The translations under genes were made by a program, and so were the position numbers. The notes beneath the pieces are model-generated. The model had not been told where the DNA came from, did no database searches, and worked only from the letters and a program-made list of their open reading frames with translations. Below are positions 24,690-33,700 of a DNA stretch of 64,000 nt, in pieces. This stretch comes from UBA4417 sp031550085. Its GTDB lineage: Bacteria; Bacteroidota; Bacteroidia; Bacteroidales; UBA4417. The stretch covers positions 1-64,000 of the forward strand of contig JAVBOY010000021.1 of assembly GCA_031550085.1 (NCBI GenBank), written 5' to 3'. Every line of letters starts with the position of its first letter. Position 1 is the stretch's first letter.

Positions 24690-25052
24690 TTAATGCGGAC
24701 GGTAATTGGGGTCGTCGGGCTTTTTGCAACAACCGGGCAATTCGGCGTAAGCTTTCGGATTGGCAGCAACCTGATCGGCATCATATCCTACATCGGCAAC
24801 GGCTTTGCGAATTTTATCAGGCGTAGTTTTTTTTTCGGAATACCAAACCGTCAGGATTTTGGTTTCCAAATCCAAATCGGAACTTTTGACTCCTTTTTCG
24901 TATGCCAGAGCTTTTTCAATGCGCTCCTTGCATTGGTCGCATTGAGCAGATGTTTGTATTTTGAGTTCTTGCCCATTGGGTTTCTTTTGTGCAGAAACGC
25001 ATACGGTCACAGACAAAAGCACGAACAGCAAAACAATGACTTTTTGATTCAT
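24690..25052 (-). CDS. periplasmic heavy-metal-associated (HMA) domain protein
   Basis: This 120-residue protein starts with a signal peptide (cleavage near VSAQ, residue ~22). The mature part is an HMA ferredoxin-like fold; the metal-binding loop is CDQC (Cys38 and Cys41), reading SAQCDQCKERIEKAL. A second cysteine pair (GCC) lies near residues 107-109. It likely binds Cu(I), Hg or another soft metal in the periplasm. A TAACTTTG promoter lies 18-25 bp upstream of the start. No metal pump or regulator is adjacent apart from the MerR-type gene at 25134. Confidence 0.88.
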   Translation of the reverse strand: MNQKVIVLLFVLLSVTVCVSAQKKPNGQELKIQTSAQCDQCKERIEKALAYEKGVKSSDLDLETKILTVWYSEKKTTPDKIRKAVADVGYDADQVAANPKAYAELPGCCKKPDDPNYRPH

Positions 25053-25069
25053 GATGGTGAAATTTTCGG

Positions 25070-25077
25070 CAAAGTTA
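25070..25077 (-). promoter_or_regulatory. -7 promoter element of the HMA-protein gene
   Basis: The minus strand reads TAACTTTG (TAnnTTTG), only 18 bp upstream of the start codon, which implies a short leader. Confidence 0.55.
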
Positions 25078-25133
25078 AAGAGATTTCAACGTAAAAGCAC
25101 CCGTTTTCTTTTGCTTAACAGATAATTAGTACG

Positions 25134-25472
25134 CTACAACTGTTCGCGCAAATCCAGCAAAAACGCTTTCATTCGTTGCAAAGTACGCAACATATCCGGT
25201 TCGTCGGATGAGGTATTCCTGGCCAGCTCTTTCATTTTTTGCTTGGCGCCGTCCAAGGTATATCCTTTTTCTTTCACCAAATGAAAAATGGTTCGAAAAT
25301 GATCAACGTCCTGTTGTGTAAACAGGCGGTTTCCTTTCTTATTCCGGAAAGGTTTGATAATTTTAAATTCATTTTCATAAAATCGTATCAACGAAGTGTT
25401 TACGCCAAACATTCCGGCAACTTCGCCAATACGGTAATACAATTTGGTAATTTCCTTTTTTTTCAGCGCCAT
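25134..25472 (-). CDS. MerR family transcriptional regulator
   Basis: This 112-residue protein has a MerR winged-helix DNA-binding domain over residues about 11-80: YYRIGEVAGMFGVNTSLIRFYENEF, then RNKKGNRLFTQQDVDHF. A short C-terminal coiled coil likely dimerises it. It lacks a cysteine-rich effector-binding region, so it is not a classical metal-sensing MerR. Its target is unknown; it lies next to the HMA gene and divergent from clpC, so it might regulate either, but no inverted-repeat operator is evident. A TAATTTTG promoter lies at 25555-25562. Confidence 0.88.
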   Translation of the reverse strand: MALKKKEITKLYYRIGEVAGMFGVNTSLIRFYENEFKIIKPFRNKKGNRLFTQQDVDHFRTIFHLVKEKGYTLDGAKQKMKELARNTSSDEPDMLRTLQRMKAFLLDLREQL

Positions 25473-25554
25473 TGGATATTCTCATTTAACCTCACCCTTA
25501 GAAGAACGGCATTTACATAATTAAAAGATAAAAATAAAGGCCATCCAACCGAAA

Positions 25555-25562
25555 CAAAATTA
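25555..25562 (-). promoter_or_regulatory. -7 promoter element of the MerR gene
   Basis: The minus strand reads TAATTTTG (TAnnTTTG) about 83 bp upstream of the MerR start. Confidence 0.45.
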
Positions 25563-25661
25563 CAAAAGAGCCGGTTTTATTTGTTGCAAGTCCGAAAATA
25601 AAAATTATGAACAATCCGTTGAATAAATATGAACCCAAAAGAAGGTTCTTTGTTTTATTTG

Positions 25662-25669
25662 TACTTTTG
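25662..25669 (+). promoter_or_regulatory. -7 promoter element of clpC
   Basis: TACTTTTG matches TAnnTTTG, 56 bp upstream of the clpC ATG. No well-placed -33 box is visible. Confidence 0.55.
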
Positions 25670-25724
25670 AAAAATTAATGGTAATCGGTCTAGAGCCGCT
25701 TACAACACAAAAAAATCAATTTTA

Positions 25725-28328
25725 ATGGAAGCTAAATTTTCACAGAGGGTAAAAGATGTTTTGTCGTACAGCCGCGAAGAAGCAATTCGGTTAGGCAATC
25801 CGGAAATAGGTGTCGAACACCTGTTTTTGGGCGTTTTGCGTGAAGGCGAAGGAATGGCTGTCCGTATCTTGAATTATATGAATATCGACTTGACGGGTAT
25901 CAAAAAAAATATCGAACAATCCATTGCCAATCAAACAGCCAATGTCAGCGAATCGAAGAATATTCCGTTACTCAAACAAGCCGAACGTGCTTTGAAACTT
26001 ACTTTTTTGGAAGCCCGCCTATTGAACAGCGAGTTAATTGGTACCGAGCATTTGCTTTTAGCAATATTGAAAGATCCCGATAACCTGGTTACCCGCATTT
26101 TGGCCAATCACAACATTACTTACAATACCATCAAAGAAGAAGTGAAAACGTATCTACTGACTCAAGACGAATTGCATTTTGACGTCGGCCAACAAGATTC
26201 TCTCCGTTTGCCGGACATCAACGACGAATTGCATGGCGGCATCCAGGATGATGATCCTGATGAAGCCGGTTCCTTCAGCAATTCTCCGGTAAAGACGAGC
26301 GAAGGAAAATCCAAAACGCCGGTGTTGGACAGTTTTGGACGGGATTTGACACGTGCAGCCGAGGAAAACCGCCTGGATCCGATTGTAGGCCGCGAAAGTG
26401 AACTGGAACGGATTTCCCAAATCCTGAGTCGCCGCAAAAAGAACAATCCGATCCTGATCGGTGAACCCGGAGTCGGGAAATCGGCTTTGGCCGAAGGGCT
26501 TGCGTTGCGCATCGTGCAGCGAAAAGTTTCGCGGGCGCTTTTTAATAAAAAGGTATATACCTTGGACTTGGCTTCGTTGGTGGCCGGCACAAAATACCGC
26601 GGACAGTTTGAAGAACGCATGAAAGCGGTTTTAAACGAACTGGAAAAAAACCGGGATGTGATTCTTTTTATCGATGAAATACACACCATTGTGGGTGCAG
26701 GAAACGCTTCCGGATCGCTGGACGCTTCCAACATGTTCAAACCCGCATTGGCAAGAGGAGAAATCCAATGCATCGGCGCTACCACCCTGGATGAATACCG
26801 TCAATACATTGAAAAAGACGGCGCTTTGGAACGCCGTTTTCAAAAGGTATTGGTCGATCCGACCACGCCGGAAGAAACCGTACAAATTCTGAACCAAATC
26901 AAAGATAAATACGAAGACCACCATTTGGTGAAATACTCGGATGAAGCTATTGAAGCTTGCGTATCGTTGACAAATCGCTACATTACCGACCGTTGCTTGC
27001 CCGATAAGGCTATCGACGCATTGGACGAAGCGGGCGCCCGGGTGCATATTTCGAACATGCATGTGCCGCTCGAAATCATCAACCTCGAAAGCCAAATCGA
27101 CGATGTCGCCCAACAAAAGATGAAATCCATCAAAGGGCAAAAATACGAAGAAGCTGCCCGTTTCCGGGATGCCGAACGCCGCCTTTTGTCCGAACTGGAA
27201 GTTCAAAAGAAACGTTGGGAAGAAGATGCAAAAATCAACCGTCAAGCTGTTTCGGCCGAAAATGTTGCCGAAATCGTTGCCATGATGACAGGGGTTCCGG
27301 TACAACGGATTGCCCAAAACGAAGGGGAACGCCTTTTGAACATGGAACAAGAAATGGAAGCTTCCGTTGTCGGGCAAAACGACGCCATCAAAACCGTGGT
27401 GAAAGCGATTCGCCGCAACCGCGTAGGATTGAAAGATCCCAAGAAACCGATCGGTTCCTTCTTGTTCTTAGGCCCGACGGGCGTAGGAAAAACACACGTT
27501 GCCAAAACGTTGGCAAAATACCTGTTTGATACTGAAGATGCGCTGGTGCGGATTGATATGAGCGAATACATGGAAAAATTCGCCGTTTCCCGCCTGATTG
27601 GAGCGCCTCCGGGTTATGTGGGTTACGAAGAAGGCGGCCAGTTGACCGAAAAAGTACGCCGCCGCCCCTACTCGATTGTATTGCTAGATGAAATCGAAAA
27701 GGCACATCCAGATATTTTCCACTTGATGCTTCAAGTATTGGACGATGGCATTTTAACGGATAGTTTGGGCCGTAAGGTAGACTTTAAAAACACTATTATT
27801 ATCATGACGTCCAACCTGGGCTCGCGCGAAATCAGTGAAATGGGCAAAGGTGTCGGATTCAATACCGAAGCCAAACAGCAGGAAGCTCAGGATAAGAAAC
27901 GGAACGTGCACATTATTGAACGTGCGTTGAAAAAATCGTTTACGCCGGAATTTCTAAACCGTATCGATGACATTGTGATCTTCGATTCGCTGAATGAAGC
28001 GGATATCTTCAAGATTATCGACCTGGAACTGAGCCATTTGTTCGAACGCATTCAAAAAATGGGGTATATTCCCGAAATTACGACCAACGCGAAGAAAGTA
28101 TTGATGCGCGAAGGCTGGGATCAAAACTTCGGAGCCCGCCCGTTGAAACGCGCCATCGAAAAGTACGTGGAAGACAATCTTTCGGAAGAAATTTTGAAAG
28201 CAAATATCAAGCATGGCGACCACATTGTGATCGACAGCACCGATTCGCTGGAAAATATCCAAATTCATGTAAAACCAAGCTCGGAAATACAGGCGACCGC
28301 CAACGAAGCTGACGCAACGCTGAACTAA
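25725..28328 (+). CDS. clpC: ATP-dependent Clp protease ATP-binding subunit ClpC
   Basis: This 867-residue AAA+ unfoldase feeds proteins to ClpP. A Clp N-domain (1-150) is followed by AAA-1 with Walker A GEPGVGKSA near residue 246 and FIDEIHTIVGAG; a UVR-containing coiled coil at about 470-500; and AAA-2 with Walker A GPTGVGKTH near residue 583. The position of the UVR motif assigns it to ClpC rather than ClpB or ClpA. ClpC in Gram-negatives is largely limited to Bacteroidota and related phyla. The gene is alone, with a promoter at 25662 and a terminator at 28382. Confidence 0.96.
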   Translation: MEAKFSQRVKDVLSYSREEAIRLGNPEIGVEHLFLGVLREGEGMAVRILNYMNIDLTGIKKNIEQSIANQTANVSESKNIPLLKQAERALKLTFLEARLLNSELIGTEHLLLAILKDPDNLVTRILANHNITYNTIKEEVKTYLLTQDELHFDVGQQDSLRLPDINDELHGGIQDDDPDEAGSFSNSPVKTSEGKSKTPVLDSFGRDLTRAAEENRLDPIVGRESELERISQILSRRKKNNPILIGEPGVGKSALAEGLALRIVQRKVSRALFNKKVYTLDLASLVAGTKYRGQFEERMKAVLNELEKNRDVILFIDEIHTIVGAGNASGSLDASNMFKPALARGEIQCIGATTLDEYRQYIEKDGALERRFQKVLVDPTTPEETVQILNQIKDKYEDHHLVKYSDEAIEACVSLTNRYITDRCLPDKAIDALDEAGARVHISNMHVPLEIINLESQIDDVAQQKMKSIKGQKYEEAARFRDAERRLLSELEVQKKRWEEDAKINRQAVSAENVAEIVAMMTGVPVQRIAQNEGERLLNMEQEMEASVVGQNDAIKTVVKAIRRNRVGLKDPKKPIGSFLFLGPTGVGKTHVAKTLAKYLFDTEDALVRIDMSEYMEKFAVSRLIGAPPGYVGYEEGGQLTEKVRRRPYSIVLLDEIEKAHPDIFHLMLQVLDDGILTDSLGRKVDFKNTIIIMTSNLGSREISEMGKGVGFNTEAKQQEAQDKKRNVHIIERALKKSFTPEFLNRIDDIVIFDSLNEADIFKIIDLELSHLFERIQKMGYIPEITTNAKKVLMREGWDQNFGARPLKRAIEKYVEDNLSEEILKANIKHGDHIVIDSTDSLENIQIHVKPSSEIQATANEADATLN

Positions 28329-28370
28329 CTTCCCTGACGGAGAGCTTTCCGGAAAGCGTTTTATCGTTTC

Positions 28371-29618
28371 TTATTGAACATCTTGCTCGTTTTCAACGGG
28401 CAAGTGTTTTTTTGTCTGGTTTCGGAAATGGTTTCCAAAGAAGAAATAGACCAACAGAATTATGGATGATACGATATAGGATCCTGAGTTGACGATGCAA
28501 GCTCCTTTTATTTGAAGGCTGGGAATCAATAAAAACGACAAAGCCAACGTAATTACCACGCCGACAGCCGATTTTAAAATCAGGATAGGCGCTTTTCCGA
28601 TGGCCGAAAAATAATTTCCGTATACATTCGAAACAGCAAGCGCCAAGATACCCGGCGAAAGCCAAAGGATAATTTCCCGGATGCCGGTAAATTCCTTCCC
28701 GAAAACAAAAGCGTACACCGAATCGGGGATACACAAAGCAATCAGCAGGAAGAGCAAGGTGATAAACAGGCTGTACTTCGAGGTTGTCACGGTTTCTTTC
28801 CGGGATTCTGCCGTATTTCCTTGTTTGACTACATTGGAATATTGCACCAGTGAAATGCTTTTGCTGATCACCCAGATGGCTTCGGAAAGCGTTACACCAA
28901 TTGAAAACACACCAACAGAAGCGGCCCCCAGAAAATAATTGAGGAAATAAAAACTCAGGCGGTAATTGAAAAATTGAAGGAAGCTACTCAACTCTATTTG
29001 CCAACCGAAGCGAAAGGTTTCTTTAACGACTTGTTTGTCCAACTGATAAACTTCCCTCCCGTTTTGTTTTCGCGTTAAGATCTTGCTCAAAGCGAATACC
29101 AAAGCACTCGCTACGATTTGCCCGTAGAAATAGGCAAAATAGGTATCAACTACCCAATAATAAAACAATAGCATAAATACCAGCAACAGCAAAGGTTGCA
29201 AAAGCATGACCAGGTTGTAGTGGGCAATTTTTTGCGTGCCCACAAATACGGACGTATGGAACGTGAACAAGCCCATCAGGGTAGCTACTAAAAACAACAG
29301 CAAAGCCGGAAACTCCCGGTCCGTCAGGTGAAAGAATATTCCCAAAGCCGTCGAAACAAGAAACACCCAAAGGTAGGCTTGCAAAAGAAGCTTGTTGAGC
29401 CTGTATTTCGAAAGAAAATAGGAAACGCTGCTTCCGGTAAAGATGTTGGTTACAATGGCAATCAAACTCAAATTGGCCACAAAAATGGCAATGGCTCCGC
29501 GCCCTTCGGCATGCCAAAAACGAGTGGTCAGAATCGTCACGGCAAAATTGAGGAGCAAAATGGTCCCTTTCCCTAAAATGGTTTGGATGATCTTGCTTTT
29601 CAGGTTAAAGGCGCTCAT
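28371..29618 (-). CDS. polysaccharide flippase (oligosaccharide translocase, MOP superfamily)
   Basis: This 415-residue integral membrane protein has about 12-14 hydrophobic segments and an Arg-rich first loop, as in Wzx-type flippases that move lipid-linked glycans across the inner membrane. The start is taken at MSAFNLKSKI (29618), because it overlaps the stop of the upstream glycosyltransferase in an ATGA arrangement; the longer in-frame start (29702) would lie inside that gene and add 28 residues lacking family features. The pair suggests a small capsule or exopolysaccharide unit. The 3' end carries the clpC terminator hairpin. Confidence 0.88.
   Translation of the reverse strand: MSAFNLKSKIIQTILGKGTILLLNFAVTILTTRFWHAEGRGAIAIFVANLSLIAIVTNIFTGSSVSYFLSKYRLNKLLLQAYLWVFLVSTALGIFFHLTDREFPALLLFLVATLMGLFTFHTSVFVGTQKIAHYNLVMLLQPLLLLVFMLLFYYWVVDTYFAYFYGQIVASALVFALSKILTRKQNGREVYQLDKQVVKETFRFGWQIELSSFLQFFNYRLSFYFLNYFLGAASVGVFSIGVTLSEAIWVISKSISLVQYSNVVKQGNTAESRKETVTTSKYSLFITLLFLLIALCIPDSVYAFVFGKEFTGIREIILWLSPGILALAVSNVYGNYFSAIGKAPILILKSAVGVVITLALSFLLIPSLQIKGACIVNSGSYIVSSIILLVYFFFGNHFRNQTKKHLPVENEQDVQ
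28382..28413 (+). terminator. terminator of clpC inside the flippase 3' end
   Basis: A 9-bp stem CTTGCTCGT/ACGGGCAAG (one G-T pair) with loop TTTCA and a following T-run forms a rho-independent terminator about 55 bp after the clpC stop. It lies in the coding sequence of the convergent flippase gene. Confidence 0.75.
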
Positions 29619-30715
29619 GGATTCAAAATGAATTGGGCAAAGGAGGCTTGGATGCGGTTCCAATTGTATTTTTGCGATACAAGTTGTGTTGCCGCATGGC
29701 AATGATTTTGGTAAAAAGCAGGATTCTCCAGATAACGGGAAACGGCAGAAACGATTTCCTCCGTCTTCCTCGGATCGACCAAAAATCCCACCTCGTTTAT
29801 CTCCGGAACTTCTTTGGAAATGGCTTTCAATCGGGTATAAACAACCGGCCTTCCGCAGGCCAAATAGTAAAACAGTTTGATGGGCAAGCAGCGGGTATTT
29901 TCAAAATCTTTTTTGCGCAAATCGAAGAAAATGTCGTGTTTTCCGATTTCGCTGCAGAAATCCGGAAAAGGAAGGATTCCTTTTTGCCGGATCGTCAAAT
30001 TGGATGGAAGCGTTGCCGGAAAATCGTAATTCGAAGTTCCGGTAACGAGTGTCAGGATGAACGGTATTTGAGGATATTTGGACGCCACTTGTACGGCAGC
30101 CTCCAGTACCCGGTCAAATCCTTTTTCTGCCGTTAAGCTGCCGGAATAAAAAAGCGAACAACGTTCCGTTATATCGTTCACCGGATAGGTTGCAATCTGT
30201 CCGGGCGTTGCATAATACGAGAGGTAAGTATATTTCTTCCAAAAAAAGAAAATCCGGAACGGCCGGGCTTTGTAATATTCGCCGAAGATAAATCCATTTA
30301 CAGAAAATGCAGCGACAAAGGAAAGTCCGGCTAAGAGCAAAGCCTTGCTCAGCTTTTTTAAAACCGGAAGGTCGTACAGATTTTTTTTCGACGGATACCA
30401 TTCCGTAATGTCCTGCACAATCCGGCAATGTTTATTCTTTTTTCGATACGTACGTGCCGCCAACACCGCAAGCGGATTGTCGCAAATCACCACATCCGGC
30501 CGTAAGTTTGTAAGATAAGCTGCCAATTTTTTAATGAGCTGTTTTTTGGGAATTCCGGTATCATCGAAACAATAGGAAGCGGGAATTTCAGTCCGGGTTG
30601 TCCTGGAAGATACAATAAAGACCTCGCATCCGGCTTGTTGCAAACTTGCAGCCTGCTGATAATAAACCCGCTCATCGGTTGGTTCATGCGCAACCAGCGC
30701 AAATGCAATCTTCAT
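29615..30715 (-). CDS. family 4-like glycosyltransferase (GT-B fold)
   Basis: This 366-residue enzyme should transfer a sugar from a nucleotide-sugar donor. The N-terminal Rossmann half starts with MKIAFALVAHEPTDERV, and the C-terminal half contains LFYSGSLTAEKGFDRVLEAA and a donor-binding CLPIKLFYYLACGRPVVYT segment. No signal peptide is present; a hydrophobic patch near residues 130-150 may tether it to the membrane. The start at 30715 is preferred over 30778, because a TACTTTTG promoter lies at 30736-30743. Its stop overlaps the flippase start by 4 bases, so both are translated from one mRNA. Confidence 0.88.
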   Translation of the reverse strand: MKIAFALVAHEPTDERVYYQQAASLQQAGCEVFIVSSRTTRTEIPASYCFDDTGIPKKQLIKKLAAYLTNLRPDVVICDNPLAVLAARTYRKKNKHCRIVQDITEWYPSKKNLYDLPVLKKLSKALLLAGLSFVAAFSVNGFIFGEYYKARPFRIFFFWKKYTYLSYYATPGQIATYPVNDITERCSLFYSGSLTAEKGFDRVLEAAVQVASKYPQIPFILTLVTGTSNYDFPATLPSNLTIRQKGILPFPDFCSEIGKHDIFFDLRKKDFENTRCLPIKLFYYLACGRPVVYTRLKAISKEVPEINEVGFLVDPRKTEEIVSAVSRYLENPAFYQNHCHAATQLVSQKYNWNRIQASFAQFILNP

Positions 30716-30735
30716 TTGCTTTCTGTTATTTTTTA

Positions 30736-30743
30736 CAAAAGTA
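30736..30743 (-). promoter_or_regulatory. -7 promoter element of the glycosyltransferase-flippase operon
   Basis: The minus strand reads TACTTTTG (TAnnTTTG), 21 bp upstream of the chosen start codon. It rules out the longer ORF start at 30778 as the normal one. Confidence 0.6.
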
Positions 30744-30789
30744 GTATTTCTGGGACGTCCGGAATATTCAAAACGCACACACCCTGCTT

Positions 30790-33700
30790 TTATTGGCCAA
30801 ACGTTTGAATCATTTTCCGCAGGAACGAATTTTTCTTTTCGTTGGTAGAAATGATAAATTCATACGTGCGGTCTTCTTTATCGGGCTTTAACATACGCTT
30901 CTTTTCAGGTATTTCCGCCAGTTTGGCATTAAAATCCGCATTGGAAGAAATGGCCTGAAAAATTCCATTGGCAAAATTGAAGTAATACCATTTTCCTTGC
31001 CCCAAATCCAAATAAAAGGAGAATTGATCGCCGGTGCGCCGTTTCAAAAACTCAATGTAGCCGTTGGCATATTTCAGCACATTGGTCGTCCCCACATTGT
31101 TAATTCCGATCCGCTGGTTGCTCACAAATCCCCGGGTATCCGGATTCCAGTGGAGCTTTAAATCGGCAAAAACCAACGGATGATTCAACTGTTCGGGAAA
31201 TTTGCGATACTGCCCGTAGCTCGAAATTTCTCCCAGCAACCTTCCCACTGTTTCTTTGCCGACAAATTCCTTTAATTGCAATTGATAATCGGGAGATAAA
31301 ATTTCAATTCCTTCCAATTCCGAGGAATTCACATCTTTTGCAAAAATATCGAGCAACTCCGCCGAAAACGGAAAATCAAGAGCCACCAATGCGTTTGCCT
31401 TTAAGGAATCTGGAATCAGGAAATAATCGAGTGTGCCGGTAGATGTGACTTGGGTATAAGGCAAATTATCCACAAAATTAATCTTCCCTTCGTGGTGCAG
31501 GATACAACGGTCAATACTCAAAGACAACTTGTCTCCGGCGGCTTCCGGATCTGAAAATTTCTGTTTGGGCGCCAGTATATATTCGTTCTTTTTCGAATCG
31601 TAGGTCAATAATCCGTCGGCCGCAACAATATTGGGATCCGAAGAATTATCAGCTTTCGCTAAAAAGGCGGGTTTGATGGTATTTGCCGTTCCGGAATACA
31701 CAACAGCCGCCCGCAAATACCCATTGCCGATATTCTTTAACGTACTCGAATCGATGGGAATCTTGACATCCTTGGGATCCACAACTCCTTTAAGCTTGAT
31801 CCATTCCTGGGGTATTTTTTCACAAACCTGCAATATTTTGAAATAGCCATTGAGGGACAGACCTTTTCTGGCTGCCGCCAAATCCGCCGTACCTTGAAAT
31901 GCAAACCAAGAATTGAGCTTAAACTCGGCCGAATCCGAAACTTTCGCACTGGCCACGGTTTGCCCGTTTTTATCCACCTGAATGGACTTGACGGCAATGG
32001 TTTGTACATCGCCTTTGTCGGGAACATAATCGTACAAGCCGCTGCCCGAATAGCTTTTCCGTCCTTGAACGGTCAAATCGGCATTGTAAAATTTGTGCAA
32101 CCGGTTGCTGGTGTCGGCAATTAACACTGCACTTTTCAGATTCTCTATCTTTCCGTCTTTCCCAACGGTAAGATTCCCGTTTGCCGGAAAAATGGCGGCA
32201 TCCGCAATCCGGAGGATCCGTGCGCCTTCCACTTTCAGCACATTGGTGTTGATATCATAATTCGCCTGAAGCGCAAAGAAACTCAAGGAATCCTGCGATT
32301 TATCCGTAGAGAAAAAAGAATTTTCCTGAGTCGAAAGGGCGATCAACTCATCCTGCGACAATTTCAAATATTTATCGCGATTCGCCTGGGTTTTATAGTT
32401 AACGAGTTTCAATTGCTTTTGATCCATCAACCAGTCAAATTCGTCGACTTTACAGGTATAATTGTTTACGGCTAATTTAATGTATTCATTTTCACCGGGC
32501 GATACAAAGTGGCCTTTCCGTGTCGTAAAATCGATGGCGGTCTTATACCCGTTTACTTTCAACGCCTCCGTTTTTTTATCCTCCGCATAAAGGATGAAAT
32601 TCGCCGAGTCGGACGTAAAGGAGTTTTGATAAAGGGCATAACTGTCGGACGAAACCAAAACTTCTTCAAAACTCATTTGCCCCGAAGCTTTCACGCCTTT
32701 TGACGTCAGCATCATTGCTCCCGAAAGCTTTACCTTCCCGCCAAACAACGTAATTACATTGCTTTTGTCATTTTTTAAAGACAAGGTGTCTTTCCCCGGG
32801 AACCATTTCATCGCAAGATTTTTACCTTTTGCATCGGGATATTCGGACGGCGCCGCTTGGGCCCTCATGGCAAGGTCTTGCACTTGTGCCTGAGCCGAAT
32901 CGATTGTAAACAGGATTTCGTTCGATTGCAGGGTGGATGTCAGGTAATTGATTTTACCCGAACCGGACAATCCTTTGTTCGACAAGCGGATTGTGTCAAA
33001 AAAAGTAGCTTTATTGGCATAAATGGGCAATCCCTGCGGAGAAAGCTTTTTTTCGAATCCCAAGGAGTAGTCTTTCAGCAAGCGCAACGGTTCTTCGATT
33101 TCCGGAAAAATACTGCTGAACAGTTTCCCTTTAAAGATCAACTGTTCCGGACGGAGAAAATTCAAGCTGTCCATTGTAAACGGCTGAACCACATAATAAA
33201 ACTTGTCGCGAAGATAAGTCCCATTCAAAATCCGCGGACTGTCGAAATACACAAAGGATTCGGTGGTACTTTTAAATTCGGGAAATTTCCGCAGCGATTT
33301 CCGGCCCGATTTACTGGCCGGCGCATTGATCAATAGTTCACCACTTAAAGAACAAATTACATTCCTTACTTTCTGTAATTTATATTCTCCGGAGGCTTCA
33401 GGGGTCCATGCCGGAATGCTCATGGCCAGGGAATCGATTTTTGCCAGATTGATCTTGAATTTTTCGTAATCGAAATAACAATCGTTGGCATAAAAATCAA
33501 AATAGCCCGAATGCACATGCCCGTTGAAACTGAAATTCCGGTTTTCGAAAAACACCAGCTTTTGATCAAAAGGCTCGATATAAACGAATTGTGAATCGCT
33601 AAGCATCACGCCTTTCACCCCATAGGTCTGAAGTTTCATCGATTTGAAATCCAATTCGGCATTGCTCCCGTCGTTTACAACAGAATTAAAAACCAGGATA